Assembly (NCBI GenBank): GCA_001312505.1
Contig: BBDW01000006.1
Span: 1-64,000, forward strand
DNA length: 64,000 nucleotides
Reading direction: 5' to 3'
From: Mediterraneibacter faecis JCM 15917
GTDB taxonomy: Bacteria > Bacillota > Clostridia > Lachnospirales > Lachnospiraceae
The notes under the pieces are model-generated. The model was not told where the DNA came from. It did no database searches and saw nothing but the letters and a program-made list of their open reading frames with translations. The position numbers and the translations under genes were made by a program. This document shows, piece after piece, positions 26,222 through 36,561 of the stretch; position 1 is the stretch's first letter; every line of letters starts with the position of its first letter.

Positions 26222-27812
26222 ATGGGATATCATTCGATCATATATATCTTTTTATTTCTTCCGGTCTGTCTGTTCGTCTATCAGCTTGCACCGGAGAAAT
26301 GGAGAGGAAGAGTCCTGCTGGGATTCAGCTGGATTTTCTTTTATCTGCTAAGTGGGAAATTACTGGTTTATCTTTTAGGAACAACGCTTCTGACCCATTG
26401 TATCGGCATTTGGCTGACTGTGATCCGGATGCAGGAAGCGAAGGCTGTAGAAGGTCTGGAACGGAAACAAAAGAAAGCAGTGAAGATGGAATATCAGAAA
26501 AAAGGACGAAGAGTTTTTGCACTTGGCATCTTCATTTTACTTGGAATTCTCGGCTATCTGAAATATTTTGATTTCTTTACGGTGAATTTAAGTCATCTGT
26601 TTGGACATCCGGTTCTGGAAGGATGGAGACCGGAAAATCTATTAATGCCAATTGGAATATCATTTTATACATTGCAGGCTATTGGTTATATGACAGATGT
26701 GTACTGGGGGGGAACCATACAGGCAGAGACAGAAATCTGGAGAACCGCATTGTTTCTTGGATTCTTCCCACAGATCATGGAAGGACCAATCGCAAGATAT
26801 TCTGATGTGGCAGACACATTGTATACAGGAAAATCATTGGAATATAGAAATGTGGTCGATGGTTATGTAAGAATCTTCTGGGGACTCTTTAAAAAGATGG
26901 TGATAGCTGACCGTATGGCACTGATGGTAAATCAGGTATTTGACCATTATGCAGACTATCATGGTGCGGTGATTCTTGCAGCAGCGATTGGTTACGTGAT
27001 TCAGCTTTATATGGAATTCTCCGGCTGTATGGACATCATTATAGGAAGTGGAAAGTTGTTTGGTATCTGCCTTCCGGAAAACTTCCGACAGCCGTTCTGT
27101 GCGAAGAACCCTTCCGAATTCTGGCGCAGATGGCATATTACACTCGGCGCGTGGTTCAAGGCATATATTTTCTATCCGGTATCGGTATCCGGATTGGTTA
27201 AGAAATGGAACCAGTATGGAAGAAAGCATTGCGGAAAGCATATTACAAGACTGGTGACTTCTGCAATCGCCCTGTTCCCAGTGTGGGTTGCGAACGGAGT
27301 CTGGCATGGCGCACAGTGGAACTATATTTTCTATGGAATGTATTATTTTGTATTGATCATGCTTGGGATTGCTGTGGAGCCGGTTCGAGACCATATTTTA
27401 GAAGTGTGTCATATTGATCCGGAGACGAAAATCTGGAGAACAATCCAGATTGCAAAGACATGGGTGATTATTGTAGTTGGAGAGTTATTTTTCCGTGCAA
27501 ATGGATTGAAGGCCGGATGGTATATGTTCTGCAATATGATAAAGCATTTTGATGCAGGACAATTAACAGATGGGACACTGTATACACTCGGGCTCGAGCG
27601 GGCAGATTATCTGGCAGTGATAGTGGGATGCCTGATCGTCGGAATTGTGGGTTCTATGAAAGAGCACGGAATCCATGTGCAGAAGAAAATGGGAGAACTG
27701 GCTGTACCGGTGCGTTGGGGGATTGTATTATGCTTTGATTATAGGTATTTTAATCTTCGCAGCGTATGGGGATGGATATCAGATTCAAGATCTGATCTAC
27801 GCCGGTTTCTGA
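26222..27812 (+). CDS. DltB-like MBOAT O-acyltransferase, frame broken at its end
   Basis: The polytopic membrane protein (about 530 aa) has MBOAT hallmarks: LMPIGISFYTLQAIGYMTDV, NPSEFWRRWHITLGAWFKAY, and the catalytic-His region VWHGAQWNYIFYG. DltB-type proteins pass an acyl or aminoacyl group from a carrier protein across the membrane to surface polymers. The 5-G tract at 27717-27721 should be four. This restores a normal ending (WGLYYALIIGILIFAAYGDG) and a stop at 27810-27812, 10 bases before the next gene. First gene of a five-gene operon, with an AGAAGGAG site. Confidence 0.87.
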
Positions 27813-27822
27813 GGTGATAAGA

Positions 27823-28815
27823 ATGAGTAAGATAAAAAGAGGAGTTCTCTTTATTGTAATACTGGCAGTATTTCTGTTGGCAAGTTCTGTCGGGATGGAA
27901 TGTTATGTGGTGCATCAGCTGAATGGAGAAGTGACCGGAAGAAACCGTCCGTTTGCGGCTCTTACAGTTGAGCCGGAAGATACACTGGATCTGCTGGTGG
28001 CCGGTGACAGCGAAAGCTATAATTCCGTATCAACAATGCGATTGTGGGACGATAAAGGGATTACAACTTATGACTGTGGACAGGGAGCACAGAGAATTCC
28101 AGAGACTTATTACATGCTGAAACATGCATTTAAGAAACAGTCTCCAAAGATTGTGATACTTGAGACAAATACATTGTTCCGTGATATTGGAGCAGTAAAA
28201 AGTACACAGGAGATATTAACGCAGGCAGGACAGTATTATCTGCCGGTTTTCCGTTATCATAATCTGTGGAAGACAGTAGTAGATGAGCCGGAAATGCATA
28301 CGAATTACAAGGGGTTTGTGATCAGGGATGAGGTTGATCCATATGAAGGAAAACCGGATTATATGAAGAAAAAGAAAAAATGTGAAACAATGCCTGAGTA
28401 TGTAAAGGTTTATCTGGAGAAAATTGAAGAACTGTGTGAAAAGAATAATGCGCAGTTATTGCTTGTAAGTATGCCATCACCAAAGAACTGGAATCATAAA
28501 CGGCATGCAGAGATACAGAAATATGCGGATGGAAAAGGAATCACATATTTGGATCTGAATAAGAAGGTGGAAGAATTAGGGCTGAACTGGACAGAAGATA
28601 CACAGGATAAGGGCGATCATCTGAATGTTTATGGGGGGGCAGAGAAGGTGACTTCGTATCTTGGAAATTATTTAGAAGAGAATTATGAACTGGAAGATCA
28701 TAGAAATGATCCGACGTATGAAGCATGGAATCAGCTGGCCAAACAGTATAAGCAGAACCTTGCAAGAATACAAGGAAAAATAGAAGTGGCAAAAGAAACG
28801 GGTGTAGGAAAATGA
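27823..28815 (+). CDS. DltD/AlgX-like SGNH-fold membrane-anchored protein
   Basis: The 330-aa protein has one N-terminal transmembrane helix (GVLFIVILAVFLLASSVGM) and an extracytoplasmic SGNH-type domain with the nucleophile motif AGDSESYNS near residue 64 and DHLNVYG near 266 (Asp/His). Such proteins accompany DltB-type acyltransferases and help transfer the group to the polymer. Start 27823 is preceded by GAGGTG. The stop overlaps the next start (ATGA). One glycine at the 28633 G tract is probably extra. Confidence 0.82.
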   Translation: MSKIKRGVLFIVILAVFLLASSVGMECYVVHQLNGEVTGRNRPFAALTVEPEDTLDLLVAGDSESYNSVSTMRLWDDKGITTYDCGQGAQRIPETYYMLKHAFKKQSPKIVILETNTLFRDIGAVKSTQEILTQAGQYYLPVFRYHNLWKTVVDEPEMHTNYKGFVIRDEVDPYEGKPDYMKKKKKCETMPEYVKVYLEKIEELCEKNNAQLLLVSMPSPKNWNHKRHAEIQKYADGKGITYLDLNKKVEELGLNWTEDTQDKGDHLNVYGGAEKVTSYLGNYLEENYELEDHRNDPTYEAWNQLAKQYKQNLARIQGKIEVAKETGVGK

Positions 28816-30418
28816 TAGCAAAAGAAGAGTTGAATATTTTGTGGAGCCTGGAGCAGACAGCGAAAAAGTATGAAGACAGGGTTGCTGTTTCGGATGTAAA
28901 TCAGGAGCTGACTTGGAAAGGACTTGTGAAGAAAGCTCAGGTGATAGGTGCAGAATTAAGTAAAAAGGTTCAACCGGGAAATCCGATTCCGGTTCTTTTA
29001 GAGAAAAGTTCAGAAACACTGGCAGTGATGCTTGGAATCGTTTATGCAGGATGTTTTTATGTTCCGGTGAATCCGATGAACCCGGCGGAACGTCTGCGAA
29101 AGATTATGGAGAAGCTGGAGCCGGAAGTGATCATTCTGATGAGAAGGGAAAAGAGCAGCTGGAAGCAGTCGGAGTAGGACTCGAAGAGAAAGTGATCGGA
29201 CCGGAGACACTTCTACCGACAACAGGAACGGATTTGTCAGAAGAGCAACGCAGTAAACTTGAACAGATCCAGGGACAATGGAAAGAGACAGATGCTTTGT
29301 ATGGAATTTTCACTTCTGGGTCTACAGGAACTCCGAAGGCAATCGTGGTAAGTCATGGTGCTGTCAGCCGGTTTGTCCGTCATTTTACAGAAATCTTTGA
29401 GATTACATCAGAAGATGTGATTGGAAATCAGGCACCGTTTGATTTTGATGTGTCTGTGAAAGATATTTATTCCAGTATCATGACAGGGGGGGCACAGCTT
29501 GTTTTGATACCGAAAGAATACTTCTCGACACCGCCGAGACTTCTGGATTATCTTTGCGATAAGAAAGTGACCAATCTGACCTGGGCTGTTTCGGCATTAA
29601 CACTTGTGTCTGCGCTGAAAGGATTGAATTACAGAGTGCCGGAATCAGTGAAAAGAGTTATGTTCAGCGGAGAAGCAATGCCGCCAAAACAGCTGCGTAT
29701 CTGGCAGGAAAAGCTGCCAGATGCAAAATTTGTAAATTTATATGGACCAACTGAGATTACTTGTAACTGTACCTATTTCCCGATTGAGCGACAGTATGAG
29801 GACAGTGAGAAAATACCGGCCGGTAAGGCATTCCCGGGAAGAAGAGTAATCCTTGTAGACGAGGAAGGCAAACGGGTGACAGAACCTGGTGTACAGGGGG
29901 GGGAAATCTGCTCGGCAGGAGAATCTCTGGCGAATGGCTATTATAAAGAACCTGAGCAGACAGCGGAGAAGTTTGTGCTGTATCCTGTAGATGGAACAGA
30001 ACAGAGAATGTATCGAACCGGAGATCTTGGAAGTTATGACGAAGAAGGAAATATCGTATTTGCAGGAAGAAAAGATTTCCAGATCAAACATATGGGACAC
30101 CGGATTGAGCTGGAGGAAATTGAGCGTTCTATGACAGCACTTGATGGAGTGGAGAAGAGCTGCTGTGTCTTTGATATGGAGAAAAATCGTATTATGGGAT
30201 TTTATCTTGGAGAGAAAGCAGCCTCAGATGTCAGAAAACAGATGAAGGAAAAACTTCCGGTCTATATGGTTCCGACAAAATTGATTCAGGTAGATGAGAT
30301 GCCGTTGAACAAGAATGGCAAGACAGACCGTAATTATTTTAAGAATTATGGAAAAAATAAAGGCTGTACATTGGGGGGGTTTGAGAGGAGCAGCATAAGA
30401 AAGGAGAAAATATTGTGA
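28812..30418 (+). CDS. DltA-like amino acid adenylation enzyme, frame broken
   Basis: This stand-alone adenylation-domain protein (about 535 aa) is a cytoplasmic ligase that activates an amino acid with ATP and loads it on a carrier protein. Core motifs are FTSGSTGTPKAIVVSHGAV, LYGPTEITCNCTYF, YRTGDLG, and the C-terminal NKNGKTDRNYF with the catalytic Lys. The specificity pocket cannot be decoded by eye. A single base is missing near 29137 (reading ILMRRE instead of ILDEKGKEQL). G tracts at 29486, 29896 and 30373 add extra glycines. It overlaps both neighbours by four bases, so translation is coupled. Confidence 0.88.
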
Positions 30419-31699
30419 AAAAAGAAATGCTGTTTAATGCTGCAAAAAAATATGAAACTCCGCTTTACGTGTTTGATCTGGATATCTTAAAAGAACAGAC
30501 AGAACGTATTCGTGCAGGCTTTGGTCCGGGGATCAGCCTTTGTTATGCAATGAAGGCGAATCCATTTCTGACAGGATATATGGCTCAGTGGGCAGACCGC
30601 ATCGAAGTCTGCTCCATGGGAGAATTTCGGATTTGCAGGAAACTGCAAGTTCCACCGGAAAAATTATTTATTTCAGGTGTTATGAAAAAACGGGATGATA
30701 TCCGGGAGATACTTTCATATTGCGGAAATAAATGTGCATATACAGTGGAATCCCCACTGCATTTCCAATATTTTGCAGAATGGAGCGAGGAACATCCGGA
30801 GGATGGTGTGCTCCGGTTATACCCGCGACTTACAAGTGGAAATCAGTTTGGAATGGACGAAGATACGGTATTAGAAATTCTGAAAAAGGCAAAGGAACTT
30901 CCGGGAATCGAGGCTGAAGGAATTCACTATTTCTCAGGAACACAAAAGAAGAATCTGAAGCGCCATCAGAAGGAACTGGCATATCTGGATGAATTTTTAA
31001 AGAAAGCGGCAGAAGAGCAGATCGATGTGAGATGTCTGGAATACGGCTCTGGAACGGCAGTTCCGTATTTCCGCGATAAAACGGCAGAGACCTTTGAAGA
31101 AGCTGGATTAAAGGGACTTCAGGACGCTGTGAAGGGCATGCAGTGAAGGGACATGTAACAGTAGAGCTGGGACGCGCGCTGGCGGCGATGTGTGGCTACT
31201 ATTTGACCAAAGTGGAAGATACCAAGACGAGTGACGGCATTCATTATTGTATTGTTGACGGGGGGCTGTCATCAGCTCAATTATGACGGGCAAATCAAGG
31301 GAATGTATGAACCGTATGTGAAGGTACTTCCAAAGGAAGTTTCAGTGAAGGTTGCGGAAGTTTCCAAAAATAAGAATGCAGAAGAAAAGACCTGGAAAGT
31401 CTGTGGATCCTTATGTACACTGAATGATGTTCTCTGCAATGAAATCACCTTGAAAGGTTTGGAAAAAGGCGCCATCCTTGTATTCGAGAGAACCGGTGCG
31501 TATTCAGCAATGGAAGGAATGGCATTGTTCTTGAGCCATGAACTTCCGGGGGGTTGTACTTTACAGCGAGGAAGAAGGATGGATCCAGGCAAGAGTACAG
31601 CAGGAAACTTATGAATTGAACATGGTAGAACAGTTACAGATTCAAAATGATAGGAAAAGAGGAAGAAAAAATGGAAGAATTATTAGAAATTTTAAATGA
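30415..31699 (+). CDS. BtrK-like PLP-dependent (fold type III) decarboxylase, frame broken
   Basis: Fold-III PLP enzyme related to diaminopimelate/ornithine decarboxylases. The Schiff-base Lys lies in YAMKANPFL. HYFSGTQ and EYGSGTAVPYF form the barrel phosphate and active-site segments, VDGGCHQLNYDGQ and CGSLCTLNDVL the C-terminal domain. The GTQ and L-C-T...D features recall the Btrk/PvsE-like group. BtrK decarboxylates glutamyl bound to an acyl carrier protein. The frame is broken by a G lost near 31129 and by 6-G tracts at 31260 and 31548 (five expected). The exact end is uncertain and may overlap the carrier-protein start by about 29 bases. Confidence 0.83.
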
Positions 31700-31898
31700 G
31701 ATTGATGATAGTATTGACTATGAGAACGAGACAGCTCTGATCGATGATCAGCTTCTTGATTCTTTCGCGATCATCACACTTGTATCAGAGCTGGAGGATG
31801 CATTTGATATCAGCATTGAAGCCTCTGAGATGATGCCGGTGAACTTCAATTCGGCAAAGGCAATCTGGGCAATGGTACAGAGACTTCAGGAAGATTAA
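31671..31898 (+). CDS. acyl/peptidyl carrier protein (DltC-like)
   Basis: The 75-aa acidic four-helix protein carries the phosphopantetheine attachment Ser in DDQLLDSFAIITLVSELED. Length and sequence style fit DltC and other stand-alone aminoacyl carrier proteins. ATG 31671 follows AAGAGGAAG. It is the last gene of the Dlt-like operon and the expected partner of both the adenylation enzyme and the decarboxylase. Confidence 0.87.
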   Translation: MEELLEILNEIDDSIDYENETALIDDQLLDSFAIITLVSELEDAFDISIEASEMMPVNFNSAKAIWAMVQRLQED

Positions 31899-32590
31899 GA
31901 TTTCAAAAGCCTGTCAATGATCCGGGAGGCTTCGCTTCTTGTCAGCGTAGTTGTATCCCAGTCAGGTATCAGTTCTTTCTGTTCCGTCAGGCGTTCTAAG
32001 AGTGCAATCTGCTTTGGTGTGGCAGGCTGCACTTTTTTAATTTTATATTGAAGTTGAAGAGGCTGGAACACTTTCGGATCCTGTGGCTCAAAATAGTGTG
32101 CCAGTGTCTGATAAAGCTTTGCGGTTGCGAGTGCATCATAGTATGCGCGGTGAGCAGCAGGATTCTCAATATGATAATAGTCGCATAACGCACCGAGACT
32201 TTTAGACTCAAAGTCTTTATGTACTTTGCGGGCAATTTTTAAAGTATCGATTCCCATTTTTTCAAATGTAAGACCTTCTCTGACTGCACTGCATTTTACA
32301 AAGCTATAGTCAAACATGACGTTGTGTCCGATCAGCACGTCATCTTCACAAAAGGAGAGAAAATCGTGGATGACTTCCGGGCAGGATCTTGCTCCTGCAA
32401 CCATATCATTTGTGATATGTGTGATGTTGGTGATCATCGGTGTGATCGGTTTGTCTGGATGGACGAATTCCATAAAACGGTCAACGACCTTTCCTTCCCG
32501 GACTTTGAGGGCACCAATCTCTATAATTTCATGTTCCTGAGGACTTAGCCCGGTTGTCTCCAGGTCAAATGCAATATATGATTTCAGCAT
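31895..32590 (-). CDS. DnaQ-family 3'-5' exonuclease (DNA polymerase III epsilon-like)
   Basis: The 231-aa protein has the DEDDh motifs: YIAFDLETTGLSPQ (Exo I), HNVMFDYSFV (Exo II) and HRAYYDALATAKL (Exo III). The C-terminal 50 residues are an extra helical tail. Its stop overlaps the stop of the convergent carrier-protein gene. It could be a stand-alone proofreading or repair exonuclease. Confidence 0.9.
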   Translation of the reverse strand: MLKSYIAFDLETTGLSPQEHEIIEIGALKVREGKVVDRFMEFVHPDKPITPMITNITHITNDMVAGARSCPEVIHDFLSFCEDDVLIGHNVMFDYSFVKCSAVREGLTFEKMGIDTLKIARKVHKDFESKSLGALCDYYHIENPAAHRAYYDALATAKLYQTLAHYFEPQDPKVFQPLQLQYKIKKVQPATPKQIALLERLTEQKELIPDWDTTTLTRSEASRIIDRLLKS

Positions 32591-32599
32591 AGAATGCTC

Positions 32600-32651
32600 C
32601 TTATCTGTAATGTTAATAACTTAATATCACTATACTAACATTACAGATAAG
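32600..32651. terminator. 16-bp perfect inverted repeat
   Basis: CTTATCTGTAATGTTA (32600-32615) pairs perfectly with TAACATTACAGATAAG (32636-32651). It lies between two minus-strand genes and may end the upstream one or protect the dnaQ-like transcript. No clear T run follows, so it could also be an operator. Confidence 0.5.
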
Positions 32652-32663
32652 AGAAAGCAAATT

Positions 32664-33095
32664 TTATAAAAATGATTCTAATTCTCGTATCATTTCTTCT
32701 TCTGTTTTGATAATTTTTCTTGCCAGCGCATCGGCAGATTTGTCAGCCCTGTTCAATGTATTGGCACGTTCTCCGAGTGTTTTAATTCCCATGCTGCATC
32801 CATCAATCAGAAGTTTTGCAATTTTGGAGTTATCATCATTCAGATTCAGTTTAAGTTCTGTGCTGAACCAGGAAAATGCGGAAGCCATCATTCCCGGAGC
32901 TTTAACTTCATTTCCCGAATCAATCAGGTGGTCTTTTGCATTACCGCCTAATCGAGAATGACGATCAATGTATTTTTCAATTAATTGGAATAAGGTTGTA
33001 TCTTGGGTGAAATCTTTGATTTGCTGCATACTTTCGATTGCCATCTGACATCCAGTGTTGCATTCTTCATATAGTTTTCGTGTTTGTTCATCCAT
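32664..33095 (-). CDS. hypothetical helical protein (ferritin-like/DUF2383-like)
   Basis: The 143-aa, mostly helical soluble protein starts MDEQTRKLYEECNTGCQMAI after an AAAAGGAGG site; a longer frame upstream lacks one. Repeated helices with Glu and His residues (EKYIDRHSRLGG; KTEEEMIRELESFL) resemble four-helix ferritin-like stress proteins. The family is not certain. Monocistronic by position. Confidence 0.6.
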   Translation of the reverse strand: MDEQTRKLYEECNTGCQMAIESMQQIKDFTQDTTLFQLIEKYIDRHSRLGGNAKDHLIDSGNEVKAPGMMASAFSWFSTELKLNLNDDNSKIAKLLIDGCSMGIKTLGERANTLNRADKSADALARKIIKTEEEMIRELESFL

Positions 33096-33320
33096 GATGA
33101 AATCCTCCTTTTTATGGTGCATTATTTGTGACGAAATAATATCAAAGATGGAATACGTGCATCAGTTATAAGAAAAGAATGTGGGTTTCTTTATATAGAA
33201 TGTGGATAAAATACAAAATTATACGGTATTTTGTGAAAAACATAACGGTAAAGGACTTTTCTAAGAATATTTGTTGTGCTAAACTAAAAAAAGAGTTTAA
33301 CAGAAAGGAAAAATGTACTC

Positions 33321-34523
33321 ATGTTAAAGGGAAAAACTGTACTTCTTGGAGTGACAGGAAGTATTGCAGCATATAAAATTGCGTCACTTGCAAGTGCGCT
33401 GAAGAAATTGCATGCAGATGTGCATGTGCTTATGACAGAAAATGCGACAAATTTTATTAATCCGATCACATTTGAGACACTGACAGGAAATAAGTGTCTT
33501 GTAGATACATTTGACCGGAATTTTCAATATAGTGTAGAACACGTATCATTAGCGAAGAAAGCGGACGTAGTTATGTTGGCACCGGCAAGTGCGAATGTGA
33601 TTGGGAAGATTGCTCATGGCATTGCGGATGACATGCTGACAACAACAATCATGGCGTGCAAATGTAAGAAGATCGTTGCTCCTGCAATGAATACGAATAT
33701 GTTTGAGAATCCAATCGTTCAGGATAACCTGAAGGTACTGGAGCATTATAATTATGAAGTGATCAGCCCGGCGGTTGGTTATCTTGCCTGTGGAGATACA
33801 GGAGCAGGGAAAATGCCGGAACCGGAGCTTTTGCTTGAATATATTTTGCGGGAAATCGCAAGAGAAAAGGATATGAAAGGACTGCATGTTCTGGTTACAG
33901 CAGGTCCTACACAGGAGTCCGTTGATCCTGTACGCTATATTACGAATCATTCTACCGGAAAGATGGGGTATGCGATTGCAAAGGTATGTATGCAGCGTGG
34001 AGCGGATGTTACACTTGTCACAGGACCGACCTCTATTGAGAAGCCACATTTTGTAAATGTTGTTCCAATCACAACGGCGAGAGAAATGTTTGAAGAAGTG
34101 ACAGGACGGGCCGAAGAACAGGATATTATTATTAAGGCAGCAGCAGTTGCGGATTATAGACCACGCTATGTCAGTGATGAAAAGGTGAAGAAAAAGGATG
34201 ACGATCTGGCACTTGAAATGGAACGCACAGATGATATTCTTGCGTATCTTGGAGCGCATAAAACAAAAGATCAATTCCTCTGTGGATTTTCTATGGAAAC
34301 AGAAAATATGCTCGAGAATTCCAGAAAGAAGCTGAAGAAAAAGAACCTGGACATGATTATAGCAAACAGTTTGAAAATGGAAGGCGCCGGGTTTGGCGGG
34401 AATACGAATGTGGTCACAGTGATTACAGAAGATTTTGAAAAAGAGCTCGGCAAGCTGACAAAAGAGGAAACAGCAGATCGAATCCTTGATCAGATTCTGG
34501 CACAGAGAGGGGGGGAAGTTTAA
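33321..34523 (+). CDS. coaBC: bifunctional phosphopantothenoylcysteine decarboxylase/phosphopantothenate-cysteine ligase
   Basis: The 400-aa protein has an N-terminal flavoprotein CoaC domain (LLGVTGSIAAYKIASL; HVSLAKKADVVMLAPASANV; CGDTGAGKMPEP) and, from about 190, a CoaB ligase domain (VLVTAGPTQESVDPVRYITN; STGKMGYAIA). It catalyses two central steps of coenzyme A synthesis. The ending RGGEV probably has one extra Gly from a 7-G tract at 34509. coaX follows three bases later. Confidence 0.95.
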   Translation: MLKGKTVLLGVTGSIAAYKIASLASALKKLHADVHVLMTENATNFINPITFETLTGNKCLVDTFDRNFQYSVEHVSLAKKADVVMLAPASANVIGKIAHGIADDMLTTTIMACKCKKIVAPAMNTNMFENPIVQDNLKVLEHYNYEVISPAVGYLACGDTGAGKMPEPELLLEYILREIAREKDMKGLHVLVTAGPTQESVDPVRYITNHSTGKMGYAIAKVCMQRGADVTLVTGPTSIEKPHFVNVVPITTAREMFEEVTGRAEEQDIIIKAAAVADYRPRYVSDEKVKKKDDDLALEMERTDDILAYLGAHKTKDQFLCGFSMETENMLENSRKKLKKKNLDMIIANSLKMEGAGFGGNTNVVTVITEDFEKELGKLTKEETADRILDQILAQRGGEV

Positions 34524-34526
34524 AAG

Positions 34527-35294
34527 ATGATACTGACAATAGACATTGGAAATACAAATATTGTATTGGGCTGTATTGATGGAGATAAAACTCTTTTTGT
34601 AGAACGTTTGTCAACTGTTCGTACGAAGACAGAGTTAGAGTATGCAATCGATATTAAGAATGTACTTGATATTTATCATATTCATAGAGATGAAATCGAA
34701 GGCGGAATCATTTCTTCTGTCGTGCCGCAGATTACAACCATCGTGAAGCTGGCGGTAGAGAAGATCCTGAAGAAGAATGTTCTTGTTGTGGGAGCCGGAA
34801 TTAAGACAGGATTGAACATTCGAATCGATAACCCAGCACAGTTGGGAAGTGATCTGGTGGTCGATTCTGTTGCAGCAATTGTTGAGTATCCGGCTCCACT
34901 TCTAATCTTTGATCTTGGGACAGCAAATACAGTCTGCGTGATTGATAAAAATAAGAATTATATCGGAGGCATGATTTATCCTGGAATCGGAGTTTCTCTG
35001 GATTCTCTGACAGCTCATGCATCTCAGCTTGGCGGAATCAGTATTGAAGCACCGGAGCATATGATTGGAAAGAATACTACAGAGTGTATGAAGAGCGGTC
35101 TGATCTACAGTAGCGCTGCCGCAATGGATGGAATTATTGATCGTCTGCAGGAACAGCTTGGCGGAGAGGCAACTGTGATCGCGACAGGCGGACTGGCGAA
35201 GAAGATTGTTTCTCATTGTAGAAGAGAGATTATCCTGGACGATGATCTGCTCCTGAAAGGACTTGCAATCATCTATAAAAAGAATCGCAAATAA
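34527..35294 (+). CDS. coaX: type III pantothenate kinase
   Basis: The 255-aa enzyme phosphorylates pantothenate, the first step of coenzyme A synthesis. It has the ASKHA-type phosphate motif MILTIDIGNTNIVLG, DLGTANTVCVID, and GGMIYPGIGVSLDSLTAHAS. It sits three bases after coaBC, forming a CoA operon. Confidence 0.95.
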   Translation: MILTIDIGNTNIVLGCIDGDKTLFVERLSTVRTKTELEYAIDIKNVLDIYHIHRDEIEGGIISSVVPQITTIVKLAVEKILKKNVLVVGAGIKTGLNIRIDNPAQLGSDLVVDSVAAIVEYPAPLLIFDLGTANTVCVIDKNKNYIGGMIYPGIGVSLDSLTAHASQLGGISIEAPEHMIGKNTTECMKSGLIYSSAAAMDGIIDRLQEQLGGEATVIATGGLAKKIVSHCRREIILDDDLLLKGLAIIYKKNRK

Positions 35295-35337
35295 AAATGC
35301 TGCAAGTAAAAATATAAAACGCATTTGATACAGAACT

Positions 35338-35388
35338 GAAAAACAGGAGATTGAAAGATTCAAAATATATCTTTCAATCTCCTGTTTT
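35338..35388. terminator. strong bidirectional terminator
   Basis: AAAACAGGAGATTGAAAGAT pairs perfectly with ATCTTTCAATCTCCTGTTTT around TCAAAATAT, between convergent coaX and glgD. Confidence 0.88.
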
Positions 35389-35440
35389 ATATATTAGGAA
35401 AATGATTCTCCCATAAGATTCTTTAAAAGTGATTTTAAAC

Positions 35441-36559
35441 TTACAGTTTGTCACCACGCTTGATGTATCCCGGTTTATCAGGAGATGCAATGATACGTTT
35501 TCCACGGATCAAACGAGCATGTTTGTCGATTACGAGATTCTCAGCGTGAACACCTTTTCCGATAACAACGTCTGCACCGATGACACAATTCTTAATAACA
35601 GCGCCCTCTTTGATTGTACATCCACGTCCGATAACACAGTTCTCAACAGTTCCTTCAATCAGACATCCGTTGGAAATAACAGAGGATGTTACCTTGCTGC
35701 CTTCAAAATACTGTGTCGGGCAGGAGTCATTTGTACGTGTATAAATTGGCCAGTTATCATGGAACAGATCTGTTGCTTTTTTCAGGTCGATCAGTTCAAG
35801 GTTTGCTTCATAGTAACTATTGAAGTCTGAGATTGTTGCAAAGTATCCACGATGTGGATATGCGCGAACATCAAGTTCCTCACAAGACTCATTCACGATA
35901 TCAGCCAGTGTGTACATGGAGGAAAGTTTGTGTGCCTTCTGAACCAGGTCAAGGAACAGATCTTTCTTCATTACATAAGTATCCATGAAGATGTTTCTGT
36001 TCTTAGCATTTCCAAGGTTTGGCTCCATGGAGAGAACACCTTTCTGTTTGTTGATGTTCAGTGTCTGACAGTTCGGGAAATGATCCTTCGCATTGTCAAC
36101 AGAGTGATACATCAGAGTGATGTCTGCACCTGATTCAATATGTGTCTTGAGAAATGCACTGTAATCAGCTGTGTAAACCATGTAGCTAGGCGCGATCACA
36201 ACATACTCAGAGTTGATCTCATCGAAGCAGTCAAGGTTTTCCATGTAAGCAGCGATATCTGTGTTGTAAATACCGTTGTCAATGTTGCTCTCCTGGAAGA
36301 GAGTAATCAGTTTACCACGTTTGGAGTTGATATTGTAATGACGTCCTGTTCCGATGTGTTCTACGAGAGAACGGGGGGGTTTTCTGCGAACATAAACCTG
36401 CATTACATCAATTCCACTGTTACTCATGTTAGAAATCGGAAAGTCGATCACACGATATCTTCCGAGGAAGGAGAAGGCACCGATCGGACGGTATGCCTGC
36501 ATGTCATTTACCTGTATGTTGTTTCCTGCAAAGTTGATAATTCCAAAAGCTTTACTCAT
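35441..36559 (-). CDS. glgD: glucose-1-phosphate adenylyltransferase regulatory subunit
   Basis: The 372-aa GlgD has a nucleotidyltransferase-like N-terminal domain (IGAFSFLGRYRVIDFPISNM; NSGIDVMQVYVRRKP) and a left-handed beta-helix C terminus (GCLIEGTVENCVIGRGCTIK). It lacks the full catalytic signature seen in the neighbouring GlgC and acts as its partner in ADP-glucose formation for glycogen. KPPRSL at 36373 probably has one extra Pro from a 7-G tract. Confidence 0.92.
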   Translation of the reverse strand: MSKAFGIINFAGNNIQVNDMQAYRPIGAFSFLGRYRVIDFPISNMSNSGIDVMQVYVRRKPPRSLVEHIGTGRHYNINSKRGKLITLFQESNIDNGIYNTDIAAYMENLDCFDEINSEYVVIAPSYMVYTADYSAFLKTHIESGADITLMYHSVDNAKDHFPNCQTLNINKQKGVLSMEPNLGNAKNRNIFMDTYVMKKDLFLDLVQKAHKLSSMYTLADIVNESCEELDVRAYPHRGYFATISDFNSYYEANLELIDLKKATDLFHDNWPIYTRTNDSCPTQYFEGSKVTSSVISNGCLIEGTVENCVIGRGCTIKEGAVIKNCVIGADVVIGKGVHAENLVIDKHARLIRGKRIIASPDKPGYIKRGDKL

Positions 36560-36561
36560 TT

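Noticed and set aside
26222-31898. A standard D-alanylation (dltABCD) operon
   Set aside because: Gene order differs, and a PLP decarboxylase lies between the adenylation and carrier genes, which standard dlt operons lack.
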